64,000 nt of DNA from Strigops habroptila (GCF_004027225.2 NC_044279.2:29552705-29616704); one strand, 5' to 3'. Counted from the first letter of the stretch, positions 49,794-63,000 are shown. Made by a program: numbers and translations. The notes: a model not told the origin generated them from the sequence alone.

Positions 49794-52700
49794 AATACAG
49801 TGTGTTAGTATCCAATTGATAAATTGAAAAGTTTGCAAATCTGTTTCTCTAATGATATGTCCACATCATCAACAACTTCTGCTGGAGAAGGGGTTGGTTC
49901 TTTGTAGCTGGAAATTCATTTTGCCTCCACGAGCCAGTATCAGATGCAGTACTGAGGAACTGACCATAAGAAAAAAAAACCAACCTTGAATATTTTTTGT
50001 TACAAAAAATTTATATAATATACAGATTTTATGATAAATAAAAAAATATACTTTTTTTTAAGCTGAAAATATTTTTCCAACTAAAAGTATTTTCATAGTA
50101 ATGAAAACTTAAAATTCTCCAAGAACTGCTTTTTTTCATAACCATGTAAACCCTTGTAAAATTAAGAACATCTTTTCATGAATTTTAATCAATTTTGCTA
50201 TTGGTATTTAAATGCTAGTTTAGCAGTTTTTCCAGCTGCTGCTCTGAAGTGAAGAATAATTCCAGTAAGAGACAGAAGTACTTTGGTAGTAGCTGTGAGA
50301 CTCAACACTTCTAGACACTGATTTGTGTTTCTTTAGCCAAGGGATGATTCTAGCATGCACAACGTCTGATTCACTGATGTTTATTACCTGCATGTAGGAA
50401 ATCAATTTTCAGTGAAACTGATCTCAGTTTTTTGCAAACCACACACATAGTGAAACCTCAGTCACCACCAAGACGATGCCATGTTTTTTCAGGAAATATT
50501 ATCTTGCTCTAAGTAGGCACATTGATTTCAGAGGCATTTATGAGTCAGAAAGCAGTTACCTTTGATCAAACCAGTTGCTTAAATTTAATTATTGTCTCCC
50601 TCCTAAAACTGCAGAACCTAGTGCAATGCAAAGTTAAATACCCTGTTCCCTTTTTTTCTTTTTTTTGTTAGATATGTTCAGTACTGGTGAGCATTTTTCC
50701 TCCATGTTTGGTCTATAAACGAATATAAAATGAACTTAATAAATCACTAGTGACAGGTTCCAGAGAACCCTGCTGTTCCTTTTAACTGAATGAATATGGC
50801 TAAACATATGAACGGAATTTGGCAATGAAGGTGTATTATAACTCTGAACTGTTTGTAACCTTTGCCATTCTTTTGTAAATTTTAATGAAAATCTAGTGCT
50901 GGCTTTGTTACATTGAAATCACAGCAAACAATTAAACAGCAATCAGTTTATCTTGCTGGTGTTTATCTGTTTCACATGTTTTTCATTTTTCCTTAACTCA
51001 AGAGAATCCAACTTTGAATACTTATGTACCTCTTTCGAAATGGAGCAACTCCTGCTTTTGTAAACAGGCAGAGTGCGATTCAGCCCCAGATTAAATAAGC
51101 TAAATTTGGCTCACCCTACATGACCATATGTCAAAGTTTCCATTTTAGTAAGTGGAGATGTAGGTTTAGATCAGTTGCCTCCAACTAGGTCTGGCCTGTA
51201 ACTGGCTTTCCATAAAGATGTGGGCCTGTTGTAGGTTCTGTCCTTCCATCAGTCCTGTGCAAATACTTCAGATAGGGTATTTCACGTATCTTTAGATGAC
51301 AATGTTTAGGCAAAGTAAGTTCCTAGGTCTCTACCTGACATAAATACAGTTTACACACTGGGCACAAGTGCAAACATCCTAACATAAACACCTCAATTTC
51401 ATGTCACCCATAGGAATTGATTCAAATTTAGAAGCTTCATACCCAGAATGGCCATCTTACATGATTAAATTTAGGCCTTCTTTCATCAAGCGTGAAAGAA
51501 ATTTTCTCTTTTCAATGGTCATCTATATCTCTCATGCTATTTATTATATTAATATATAGAGTATGGAGTCTCCAATTCCTGAACCTTCAGCCTAAATCAA
51601 GGTCAGTATGATTTCACAAGTCCATGAGCTGCTTTTGATAAAGATATTTCTCTTTCATATAATAACTGAAATCTACTTTCATACAGAAAGAAATCAGTAT
51701 GCTCAGAATTGTCTTGCATTTTTTATATTTTAAATGTTGAAAAAAATATTATTTTTTTTTTTTGACAACATTTAAATCCTAATTAATCATATTGTTCTGC
51801 CTTTTTGAGCATGGGCAAGCATGATAGAAGAAAGCAAGTAATCTCTTGATTAGAAAAATGACTTTACAAACAACACATTCATCATGCAGGGAGCTGCACT
51901 TCCACCTCTGTAGAATGTTCTTCAGATGATGGGACACTAAGTGGAAAAGTAAAATTTATAGTGATTAATCACCATGAAATTTTCCTTAAGGCAGAACTAT
52001 TCTCATTGAGCTTTCTTATCAACGTATTATCTTTCTTCTCAAACCTGACTCCTTCTCATTTTTAATTCATTCTGCTACTGGGTAGTTCCAAGGAGGGCTC
52101 TTTGGCTGTTGTTGATAAGTATTTCAGCATTGGACTGAGTCTATGCAAGTCACATTCATATTCCTCTGTATTGGCTGACTCATACTGTCCTATCCCTCTG
52201 TATGGCTAAATCTCCACTTTAAACAAGTCTCATATACAATTTTTTTTTTTACAAAGATTAAATCAAAACCGACTGTTAAACAGGTTATTGCGGTTTTAGG
52301 AATAAGCAATGGTGTACAGACCCAGAAAGATACCTGTTTTTCTAAACACTGGTAGCTCATAGAAAAGCTTCTCATATATAATTTGCCTGTACTCCAGGGG
52401 ATAAAAAGGCCTTGTAAACTGAACAAGAAACTTTTTCAATAGAAGCCATAATGGAACATGGCTTCATCTGGCTGCCTATTTCATATCTGAAATGCAGTGT
52501 TACATTTTTCCTGCGTCAGGTTTCCTGTATTCTCCCATTACAGCATTTAAAGCTTTCTTCTGCACTCCTTTCTGGGATTCTGCCAGTTGTGCAGATACTA
52601 ATTTAGCCAGTTAATAAGAAGTCCTGATTGCATGTCCAACCTCTGCTCTTGGCCCCCATGTAAACTCTACAAAACACTTCACTTCTCAGGTGCTGATATG

Positions 52701-53123
52701 TTAAATCAATGACTGTGGTCCTGTACAGGCTTTCTGTGGAAATTTAATATTTTTCAGATGTGCTCTTCTAACATGTCTGCTAAAAGTTCTCTAGCATTCC
52801 AAAATCTGAAGGGAAGAAAGGAAGGGAGCAAATGGATAGGAATGCATATTCATATTCTGATACATAATAATTATGCTGCATAAGCATTATTTTCTTTGGA
52901 TTCTAAAATTAATCTTTACAAAGTCACATTCAAAATAAATAAATAAATAAATAAGTGAAATGTAACAGTGGATAACCTTTTTAAATCTTATTCTGTATTG
53001 GACCACCTCATATACCAAAGAAAACCTATTTTCCTTCCTTCATTTCCCTAGAGGAGTCATTAATCTGCTTAGCATCCAGTTTTATCTAGGAATATACTTA
53101 ACTCTTTCAGATTACCTATATAA
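49794..53123. other. AT-rich unique DNA, no gene seen
   Basis: Nothing recognised apart from an (AAAT)n repeat at 52933-52954 and T/A runs near 51750 and 52240. Confidence 0.55.
52933..52954. repeat. (AAAT)n microsatellite
   Basis: Five to six AAAT units. Confidence 0.85.
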
Positions 53124-53257
53124 AGTGTTCAAGACCAGGTTGGATGAGGCTTTGAGCAATGTGGCCTAGTGGAAGGTGACCCTGCCTGTGGCAGGGGGGT
53201 TGGAACTGGATGATCTTTAAGGTCACTTCCAACCCTAACCATTTTATGATTCTATGA
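53124..53257 (+). mobile_element. CR1 LINE, short 3' end
   Basis: It begins AGTGTTCAAGACCAGGTTGG, has the 3' UTR hairpin with intact stem and loop TGT (53180-53196), and ends ATTTTATG, ATTCTATG. Confidence 0.92.
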
Positions 53258-55264
53258 CATGATAAAAAATGTAAGTCTACCAACTAAATTTGGCATTGGG
53301 TCCAGTATTCTTTGATGAAGACTTCAATTTTTGGCCATATGTAAAACTGTTGTAAAATGCTGGCAAATCCAAATCTTAGTACTAGACACTCACTTTGCTC
53401 TTATTTTTCACAATTCTATAGCTCCATAGAGATGCATTTTTACCTTGACTCATCTTTGTTGAAAAAAAATCCATTTATATAAATATTTGTCTTGCAACAA
53501 TAGTTTGCACCAGCCTGTCGAATATCTGAGGGCGGCAGTAGAACATGTTAACATGTTCTGAAAAAATGTTTATTTTACAATAAGGCTCAGTAGTCTATTG
53601 GACCAATTTCAATTCCCAAGGATTCATTTGAAGATACACCAGAGTAAAATGAATGTTTTTAAACAGAGAAGTATGCATATGTTTCATAACACACTTATAA
53701 TTTCTAGCATATACAATGTCAAAGTGAAAAAAAGCATGAAGTTAAAAGTGTATTATATTGTTTCTCACTCCTTTGTGTGTGATTGGCTTTGAATTTTCAG
53801 GAAAAATGCTGGTTTTCTTCACTGAGTCTGAGGTGTTTTAAAATGTTTCCTTCAGGAATAATTATTTCAACATACAGCTGGCACTAGCAAAATGTTTATT
53901 TTTCACTGGAAGCAGAAATTATTTTTTTTAATCAGGAAATTACATATTGTCACATTGATCTTTCTAAAGAACTTAGACCCACTGACAGTGATTATTGTAG
54001 ATCTACACAGTTTTAATACTTGGAATTCATAATTGCTTTTCGTAGTTAAGAGAAAATAAATTAACTGCAAGTGCAGTATGAAAAGAAGAATGTCATTCAT
54101 TCCTTTAACGCCTTCTTGACCCTTCTATGATCTCAGATAGGCATTTCCCAAATCATGTTTCTAGGCAAAGCATAAAGAATTATGCCTAACACTGTATGAA
54201 TTCAAAAAGCTTTTCACATTAATCTTTTACTGACAAATAAGTAGTTTGAATTTACTAAGCTTAAGACATATGAATAATTAGTCATGGGATATACATGTAT
54301 TTGTGATTTAAAACTTAGCATGTATTATATTCCTGGAATTGTTAGACATGTTCTCTAATTTCTTGGATACCTAGCCAAGTGATTCTGACAATATACTTTA
54401 ATTTGGAAGACTATGGTAGCTTTTCTTATGAAACTCATGTACTAAAAATCCATAATATAATGTTCTTCCGAAAAATTCTGAGTTATCTAGTAGAAACAAT
54501 ATCGTGTGACTCACGTGACTAGCTACACCACATAAAAACTTAGCAGGAAATGAATGAAACAAATAGCTGCCAAGAATTTATGTGTTTTGAAAGTGGAAGC
54601 TGAATATGTTCGGTTAGAGTAGACTTTTGCAGACAGAGCAGAGCACTGTAAGCAAGCAATATGACAGAAAGCAACATTATGCAAATGGAAGTAATGTTAA
54701 TTAACTATCTTTTGGAAGAATTCTAAAATTGCAATTGTTATACTTTAAGCATACAGTAGGTGAGATGTCTGCTATTGTGTAAAGAAGTCAACTCTAATTT
54801 CTATCCAACTGTTGGGTGCAATTTGAATCAATAAATATTAACAGCAAGATTATTTAGATAACCCTTGGTTGCTGGAAAAGGCCACTAATTTTCAGATGAG
54901 CAATAGTTTCAATAATGGTGTATCTACAAATTTACTTTCCTTCCCTGTTGCAGACATTCAACAGAGACCTGATGTTTATCATAACTAAATAAAGTAAGTA
55001 GTTCTTAAATAATTATTCAATCTAATGAAGTTGACATACACAACTACTGAAATACACAGCACCGCAATAAAATGTCTGGAATTTTGCTACATGAGTAAAG
55101 CACCCATAAATTGAAGACATAATAAGACGTTCATAAATGTAGTTGGGGAAAAGGTAAAATGATTCCCTGTAAATGAAGTTTGTTTGCTCAGGGAAAATGT
55201 TAACTTTTAAGAACAAAAAGAAAGGTGGCAATTATCTATCTTAGCCTTTCATACAGCTGCCTGT
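53258..55264. other. AT-rich unique DNA, no gene seen
   Basis: Nothing recognised. Confidence 0.55.
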
Positions 55265-55312
55265 CACTCTCACATTTCTTCACTCTCACATTTCTCCACT
55301 CTCACATTTCTC
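55265..55312. repeat. 16-bp tandem repeat, three units
   Basis: CACTCTCACATTTCTT followed by two copies of CACTCTCACATTTCTC. It lies 49 bases upstream of the 5' junction of the CR1 at 55362. Confidence 0.95.
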
Positions 55313-55355
55313 TTATTAAGACAACAGCAAAGTCAGTAATATACTTTCTAATATT

Positions 55356-55949
55356 GTGTGGCACCCACCCACCACACCTAATGAGCATCCTACTGATGCA
55401 CCAGTAAAGAGGATCACTACTGGTGCCTCCAGGAAAAAGCGGAGGGTCATAGTAGTAGGGGACTCTCCTTTGAAAGGCACAGAGGCACTCATCTGCCAGC
55501 CTGATCCAGTCTCGAGGGAGGTGTGTTGCCTGCCGGGGGCTCGGATCAGGGATGTTGCTGAGAGGCTGCCTGCTCTAGTAAGTCCTGCTGACTATTACCC
55601 CCTCCTAGTGGTCCATGTGGGTGCTAGAGATATAGATAGCAGTAGCCTGGAGAACATTAAGAAGGACTACAGAGCCTTGGGAGAGGTGGTTAGGGGCTCT
55701 GGAGCTCAGATAGTTTTTTCATCGATTCTCCAGGATAAAGGGGAGGACCTTAAAAAAGCTAGGCATGTTTGGCCGGTTAATAAATGGTTAGAATGGTGGT
55801 GCCATAGTCAGGGGTTTGGCTATTCGGATCATGGGGCTCCATTTGGGATGCCAGATCTACTGGAGGCTGGTGGAGCTGGTCTGACAAAGAAGGGGAAGAG
55901 CTGTTTTGGTAGGAGGCTTGCCAGGCTGGTCAAGAAAGCTTTAAACTAG
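55356..55949 (+). pseudogene. CR1 ORF1, 5'-truncated, esterase-like domain
   Basis: This is the C-terminal half of CR1 ORF1. The Cys-rich and coiled-coil parts are lost to 5' truncation, and CR1 codons start at about 55365. The basic ASRKKRR, VVGDSPLKG (GDS), CLPGARIRD and HVGARDIDSS segments are present, and the protein ends at LVKKALN. The block where SGNH enzymes usually carry DxxH reads GGAGLTKKG, as in the copy at 1220-2293. The TAG stop at 55947-55949 is followed at once by ATG. The first in-frame ATG (55356) lies in flanking DNA. Confidence 0.88.
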
Positions 55950-55951
55950 AT

Positions 55952-58897
55952 GTGTTGGGGGAGGGGAGCATTGATCCATCCCAACATTCCTGGTCAGTTG
56001 CCAGCACCTGTAATAAGTGCTTGGAGCGATGTAGAGATGTTCCAGCTGCCCCAGCCATTGAGTCGGCTGCATTTGGAGCTCGGCTAAGGTGCCTCTATAC
56101 AAACGCCCGTAGTATGGGCAACAAGCAAGAGGAATTAGAAATGTGTGCAAGGCTACGGGAATATGATGTCATTGGTATCACAGAAACATGGTGGGATGGC
56201 TCCTATGACTGGAGTGTTGGAATGGAAGGTTACAGGCTCTTTAGAAAAGACAGGCCAGGCAGACGGGGAGGGGGCGTTGTTATCTATGTCAGTGATAGGC
56301 TAGAGAGTATGGAACTCTGTCTGGGGACAGGTGATAAGGTAACAGAGTGTTTGTGGGTCAGGATCAAAAGTAAAACAGCAATGGGGGACATTACGGTGGG
56401 GATCTGTTACAGGCCACCTGATCAAGAGGACTCTGTGGATGAAGCGCTCTACAGACAGATAGGAGCAGCCTCACGCTCGCAGGCCCTGGTCCTCATGGGG
56501 GACTTCAACCATCCTGACATCTGTTGGAGGGACGGTACGGCGCGGCACAAGCAATCCAGGAGGTTCCTCGATTGTGTGGAAGACAACTTCCTCTTTCAAG
56601 CAATAGAGGAGCCGACAAGGAGAGGTGCCATGCTTGACCTCATGCTCACCAACAGGGAGGGACTGGTTGGAAATGTGACGCTCCAGGGCAGCCTTGGCTC
56701 TAGTGATCACGAGATGGTTGAGTTTGAGATCCTCAGGACAGTGAGAAGAGCATGCAGCAAGCTCACTGCCCTGGACTTCAAGAAGGCAGACTTTGGCCTC
56801 TTCAGGAACCTCCTTAGTAAGGTTACATGGGATATAGTCCTAGAGGGCAGGGGGGCCCAAGACTGCTGGTCGATATTCAAGGATCACCTGCTATGTGCTC
56901 AAGAGTGTTGCATCCCGACTAGAAGAAAGTGCAGCAGGAGGGCCAGGAGACCTCCATGGATGGACAAGGAGCTGCTGAGGACACTTAGAGGGAAAAAAGA
57001 AGCTTATAGAAGGTGGAAGCGAGGACAGGCGGCCTGGGAAGAATACAGGAGCATTGCCCGGGAAGCTAGGGACCAGGTTAGGAAAGCTAAGGCCTAGCTT
57101 GAATTAAGTTTGGCAAGGGATGTAAAAGATAACAGGAAAGGATTCTATAGATACGTAGCAAATAAAAGACAGACTAGGGACAAGGTGGGCCCTCTCCGGA
57201 AGCTATCAAGAGAACTGGCTACCATGGATTTGGAGAAGGCTGAGGTTCTTAATGACTTCTTTGCCTCAGTCTTCACCAGCAAATGCTCTGACCACACCAC
57301 CCAAGTCTTGGAAAGCAAATGCAGGGACTGTGAGAATGAAGACCTTAGGCCCACTGTAGGAGAGGATCAGGTTCGAGACCATCTGAAGAACCTGAACATG
57401 CACAAGTCCATAGGACCTGATGAAATCCATCCACAGGTCCTGAAGGAGCTGGCGAATGAAGTTGCTAAGCCACTGTCCATCATATTTGAAAAATCCTGGC
57501 AGTCAGGTGAAGTTCCCGATGACTGGAAGAAGGGTAGTATAACCCCCATTTTCAAGAAGGGGAAGGTGGAAGACCCGGAAAACTACAGACCAGTCAGCCT
57601 CACCTCTGTGCCTGGCAAAATCTTGGAGGAGATTCTCCTGGAAAACATGCTAAGGCACATGAAAAACAACGAGGTGGTTGGTGACAGCCAACATGGCTTC
57701 ACGAAGGGGAAATCCTGCCTGACCAATTTGGTGGCCTTCTATGATGGAGCCATGGAACTGATGGACAGGGGCAGAGCAGTTGACGTCATCTACCTGGACT
57801 TGTGCAAAGCATTCGACACTGTTCTGCATGACATCCTTGTCTCTAAATTGGAGAGACATCAATTTGATAGACGGACCACTCGGTGGATAAATAACTGGCT
57901 CGGTGGCCGCACGCAAAGAGTTGTGGTAAATGGCTCGATATCCAGTTGGAAACCTGTAACGAGTGGTGTCCCTCAGGGATCGGTGTTGGGACCGGTCCTG
58001 TTCAACATCTTTGTCAGCGACATGGACAGTGGGATTGAGTGCGCCCTCAGCAAGTTTGCCGACGACACTAAGCTGTGTGGTTCGGTTGATACGCTGGAGG
58101 GAAGGGATGCCATCCAGAGGGACCTTGACACGCTTGTGAGGTGGGCCGATGCCAGCCTTATGAAGTTTAACCAAGCCAAGTGTAAGGTCCTACACCTGGG
58201 TCGGGGCAATCCCAGGCACTGCTACAGGTTGGGCAGAGAAGAGATTCAGAGCAGCCCTGCAGAAAAGGACTTGGGGGTGTTGGTTGACGAGAAGCCTAAC
58301 ATGAGCCGGCAGTGTGCACTTGCAGCCCAGAAAGCCAACTGTACCCTGGGCTGCATCAAAAGAAGCATGACCAGCAGGTCGAAGGAGGTGATCCTGCCCC
58401 TCTACTCTGCTCTCGTGAGATCTCACTTGGAGTACTGTGTACAGTTCTGGTGTCCTCAACATAAAAAGGACATGGAGCTGTTGGAGCGAGACCAGAGGAG
58501 GGCCATGAGGATTATAAGAGGGCTGGAGCACCTCCCGTATGAAGACAGGCTGAGGGAGTTGGGGCTGTTCAGCCTGGAGAAGAGAAGGCTGTGTGGAGAT
58601 CTCATAGCAGCCTTCCAGTATCTGAAGGGGGTCTATAAGAATGCTGGGGAGGGACTCTTCCTTAGGGAGTGTATTGGTAGGACAAGGGGGAATGGGTTCA
58701 AACTTAAACAGGGGAAGTTTAGATTAGATATAAGGAAGAAGTTCTTTACAGTGATGGTGGTGAAGCACTGGAATGGATTGCCCAGGGAGGTTGTGGATGC
58801 TCCATCCCTGGCGGTGTTCAAGGCCAGGTTGGACCTTGGACCACATGGTTTAGGGCAAGGTGTCCCTGCCCATGGCAGGGGGGTTGGAACTAGATGA
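55952..58897 (+). pseudogene. CR1 ORF2 endonuclease-reverse transcriptase, one nonsense codon
   Basis: ORF2 of CR1 nicks target DNA and primes reverse transcription there. The frame runs from near the ORF1 stop with no early ATG (first Met near residue 55). Endonuclease motifs: TNARS, TETWW (Glu about residue 78), GDFN (about 184-187) and SSDH (Asp-His about 252-253). Reverse transcriptase: [46 protein letters not shown] and FADDTKL (58055-58075). The C-terminal domain follows. A single in-frame TAG at 57095-57097 splits it where two other copies have CAG. A 5-base deletion near 58834 shifts the last residues, replacing the native SHMV end with a read-on to 58897. All visible catalytic residues are kept. 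Apart from these two lesions the frame is open for about 980 codons. Confidence 0.95.
58864..58880 (+). other. CR1 3' UTR hairpin
   Basis: CCCTGCC, loop CAT, GGCAGGG, identical to the 15.6-kb copy. Probable reverse-transcriptase recognition structure. Confidence 0.7.
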
Positions 58898-58948
58898 TCT
58901 TAAGGTCCTTTCGAACCCTTACTATTCTATGATTCTATGATTCTATAA

Positions 58949-59769
58949 TATTATTGGTTTGGGGAAGGAGAAAGAAGCAAAAAATTTTTCCTACATTTCT
59001 GTCAACATTGTCACTAAAATTGAAAATATTGTTGCGTTCCAATTCTTTCTCCTACCATTCCTTTTACTGTGTCTTAACCTTCAACAATAACCACTGAAAA
59101 ATTTTTCAGATTTCAACCAGCAGCCCTGACTGACAGAATGGTCACAGGTAGATTTCATACCCACTTCAGCATGACAGAATCCATACAGAAGGTAAATGCT
59201 TCAGCAATGGGGAAAGGTCCCATCTTCTTAGATACCAGCCTAGTTCTGTCAATCCTAAGCCACAGCAGAGTTTGAAATCAAACTTCTTTATTTTACTGTA
59301 TTTTTTAGTTTAGTCATGTATAGTTGTGTTTAAATTTTTCACTTTCTTTGAGTTAGTGGAGCATTTTCATAATCTGTAGTGGTCATCTTTGTTTTTGCTT
59401 TGCCTCTGCTGTTTAACCTAAACTAAAAACAAACTCACCCAACCCAACAATTGTTCAGATTTTTCAACTGAAAAGAAGTACGTGGGAAAAATACAGGCTT
59501 AGCTTCATTTCAGGAAGAATAAGCAGAATTTCCAAATATGCCTTACCAAAACAGGTCTTTCTGGAGATAGATGATAGTTGGTACAGCTGAGTAGGTTGTC
59601 TTGAAGCTTCTTTCACCAGTCTGACAACCAAAGAGCTATGTGGCTTTACTGTGGGAGTAGTAGGGATTAATCTGATGAGAATTAGAGACATAGCAGGGTT
59701 TAGCTAAGTAGAAGTATTTCACCTATGGTATTTCACAAGTGAGAAACTCTCTAGAAAAAACATTGTTAC
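58949..59769. other. AT-rich unique DNA, no gene seen
   Basis: Nothing recognised. Confidence 0.55.
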
Positions 59770-60040
59770 AAGGGCATGTAGTCATAGGACAAAGGGCTTT
59801 AAACTGAAAGAGGGTAGATTTAGATTAGATATTAGGAAGAAATTCTTTACTGTGAGGGCAGTAAGACACTGGAACAAGTTGCCCAGAGAAGTTGTGGTTG
59901 CCCCATTCCAGGAAGTGTTCAAGGCCAGGACAGACAGGGCTTTCAGCAAGCTGGTCTAGTGGAAAGATGTCCCTGCCGATGGCAGAGGGGTTGAAACCAG
60001 ATGATCTTTAAGGTCCCTTCCAACCCAAACCATTCTATAT
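59770..60040 (+). mobile_element. CR1 LINE 3' fragment, intermediate age
   Basis: It starts in the ORF2 C-terminus (AGTCATAGGACAAAGGGCTT). Hairpin at 59971-59987: the CCCTGCC side is intact, the loop is GAT, and the 3' arm GGCAGAG carries one mismatch. A single ATTCTATA remains. It differs from the young group in several diagnostic words (GCCCCATTCCAGGAAGTG), so it is another subfamily. Confidence 0.9.
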
Positions 60041-63000
60041 TTAAATGCCTTCAGGAATCTGCAGAGATGGGATGTCATAGAAGTGGGACAATTACTCTTT
60101 TCAAGCTGAGTTCTCTCTGAGAAACTAGAGACACGATAGCAGGTCTTCTGTTCTTCTGCTCTTTCAGTGACATACATCAATACAAGAACTACTCCCTACT
60201 AAAGGTTGTGGCGAAGTCCAATAGTTTCCAGAGCTACTTTTTCTCCTTATGGTCCTTTTTATTTTTTTCCACCAACAATCTTCTTTTTCCAGATTTTACT
60301 TTTTTGCCTTTCTTCTGTCTTTCCGTTTTTCATTTCTGGATAATACTTCTTTATATTGAGAGAATTTGTAGATATCTAAGGAAAGTCTAGTGACTTGTGC
60401 CCATATGTAGCTTGTACAACAAAACCATTTGTCGCACATCGTAAAAGCTGAGGTGTAATGCAAATAAAGTAAAACAGGTAAACTCATCTGTTTTGTACGT
60501 ACAGGAGATGGGTCAATGCTCAATTTACATGAATTCTGCTAATCCATATTTCTTTCAATTGCATTTCTGCTTCCTTGTGGGAATTAATCCAAATATGGGT
60601 GAACTAAGTCTACTAACAAAGTAGGCATACTCACATTGGTCCTTTTAAGTCAAATAGTAAATAAAATAAATCAAAACAGCACAAAATTGGAGTAAAGATG
60701 AAGCTTAAGGAAAGTTACAAATCACTGTGTCAGACTGAAGACTATATGTCTGCTTCTCCGACATAAAACTCTGCATGGAAAGTACTCTGTTGGTAAGAAT
60801 GATATATAAATCACCCTCTGAAGCAAAGAGGTGACATTTAAGTTATCTTCCAGTGAAAACATTTCAAGAGTTAACACCCCAGTATGACCTTTCATCTGTT
60901 ACTGCTCCCTGGTTACTTTCAACAGACTGAACACAGCAACAGTTCATACTCACTTCAGGTTTAGGAAGCCCCAATTCCCGGGGCTGGAATGTGGAATTGA
61001 AAAGAAATGGTGAATTAGATTCTTAAATGTGAGCTTGACATTTCTAGATGTTGATAAAATGCACTGGAGAAGGCAGATAGTAGGTTCCTCTTTTCCCCTG
61101 GGATCTGTGACTGAAGTACAAGGAGAATGTTCTTAGTTCAAACAACCTATATTTTTCCTTGACTCAACATCACCTGGAAAGAAGAATTATTTTTCTGTGT
61201 GTGTGTGTGTGTATGTGTAAAATTAGATATATTTTGAAGAAATAATTTTCCAGAGTGCTGTAGTTTTCGGCTTATGTCTCTTACAAAATAGACTTCCTTT
61301 CCTTCACTTAAGCAGTAATGAACTATCTGAGATTTGAAACTCAGAAAGGAAAAACACCATCATGAGTCCGTTCTCTTTCTCAGTTTTCCTAGATGCTGGA
61401 TGGATTTAAGCACAAACTTCAGACTGTACCCCAAAATGTCCATATGCTGGTGTGTTTCCCACATCTATTTTCATATTGATTACTCTTACCATTTTAAAAT
61501 TATTTCCAAGCTAGAATTCATCAAATTTCAGCTTCCAAATGTTGGAGCTTTTTATGTCTTTGTCTGTAATATGGAGCAACTCGACTATCACATCTCTTTT
61601 ACTTGAATGAGCACCCATATGCTGATTAAATCACCCTTTTTTATGGCCTTTCTTTAAAATATCTTCAGTATTTCCATGTTTGTCTGGATGTGGACACTGG
61701 AATTTGACATATCCTTACAGAGGTCTTTCTGTTTCTAGCATACTAAGTCAAAACCATTTCCCTACTTTAACTTGACAGTTTTCTTTTATACATTCATAGA
61801 GAGTGTTAGACCTTTTGCTCCAGTATGAGAATGAAAGGTCATGTTAAGGAGGTTCAGTGATAATTTTGAGTTGTTTTCTGAATCATTTCTTTCCCAGGTA
61901 GTCTCCTTTTCTGTACATATAGATGTAGTTCTTTGTTTCCTTTGATATTACCCTTACTGAAGTGTGTTAAATACATTTTAGTAGGCTGTGACCATTTATT
62001 TCAGAGTGACTTAGGTAACCAATCACTTGTCCTTCTCATTCCACCCCTAAATATATCCAGTATATGGTTCATAACACTGTCTAATATAATAATAGACTCT
62101 TAATAAAAATGTTCCATGTGTGGAACCCCAGCGGTAACAGTGACAGAAATTGTATGAAGTAGTACCATGGAAACTCAAGGGCTCTGCAGGACTGTAGCCA
62201 TTAATGTCTCATGGATTTTTAGGTATCAAACTGTTGGTGACTGGATGCTAAAATGTAGCTTATATCAAGATAAAACAAAATCAGCCTTCTCTTAATAAAG
62301 TAATCTTACACACAGAAACACCCACAACCTGCTGAAGAGTTTCTAAACACAGTAGTGCAGAAAAGCACATTTAGATACTGTTGTCATCCCAGGTTCTCTC
62401 ATGAAGATGGCCCTTGGAAAGCCCATACTGCCTGAGAATTGTTTAGTGGCTCAGCTAGAGGCATAGGGATCAAATATGTAAGTTCCATTTACTTGTTCTC
62501 TGTCTATTCAGGACATGAGTTTCAAGTATTATATAGTATATAATGAAGTGGCAGAAGGATTTAACTCACTTGAGTAATCCTATTTCCTAACATTCATTAT
62601 CAGTAACTTCATAGCTGCTAAATGGCTTACTTATTAAAATAAAAATTAGAAGTAGAAATCTGTTGATATCAGATTTTTTCAGAACGTCAAGACTTACCAC
62701 CTGACACATCTAGTTAATTAGAGGGGTGGCTTTAGCAGAAGGTTAGAGCTCAAATGTTATAGCAAGTTTATTGCTTGTCATGCTGAATTGAGTCTTGGCC
62801 AGCATAAGGAATTTTCCCAGTAATGTTCTGTGCTGACATTATGCAGAGATGTTTGAGCAGTTTGTCTCTTTAGAGTTCTCTTCCTCTATGCTGTTTTCCT
62901 CTGAAACACCCCTTCAGTTATTCATCTTTAACTAGGAAAAAACACAGATGAATGATTATAGAGAACCACACTTTTGACAGGGGAAGCATGTAGGTGAAGT

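Larger units (their letters stand above)
55362..58948 (+). mobile_element. CR1 LINE, 3.6 kb, nearly complete
   Basis: The longest CR1 in the window. It is 5'-truncated inside ORF1, then has all of ORF2, the 3' UTR hairpin and octamers at 58924-58947 (the last is ATTCTATA). Homology to the copy at 1-2590 starts near GCACCCACC at 55362. Defects are few: one nonsense codon and one 5-base deletion in ORF2. It is about 96% identical to its nearest relatives here, so it is relatively young. Confidence 0.95.

Noticed and set aside
55265..55312. Three 16-bp repeats considered as a CRISPR-like array
   Set aside because: The units are directly adjacent with no spacers and the context is a vertebrate genome, so it is a minisatellite.
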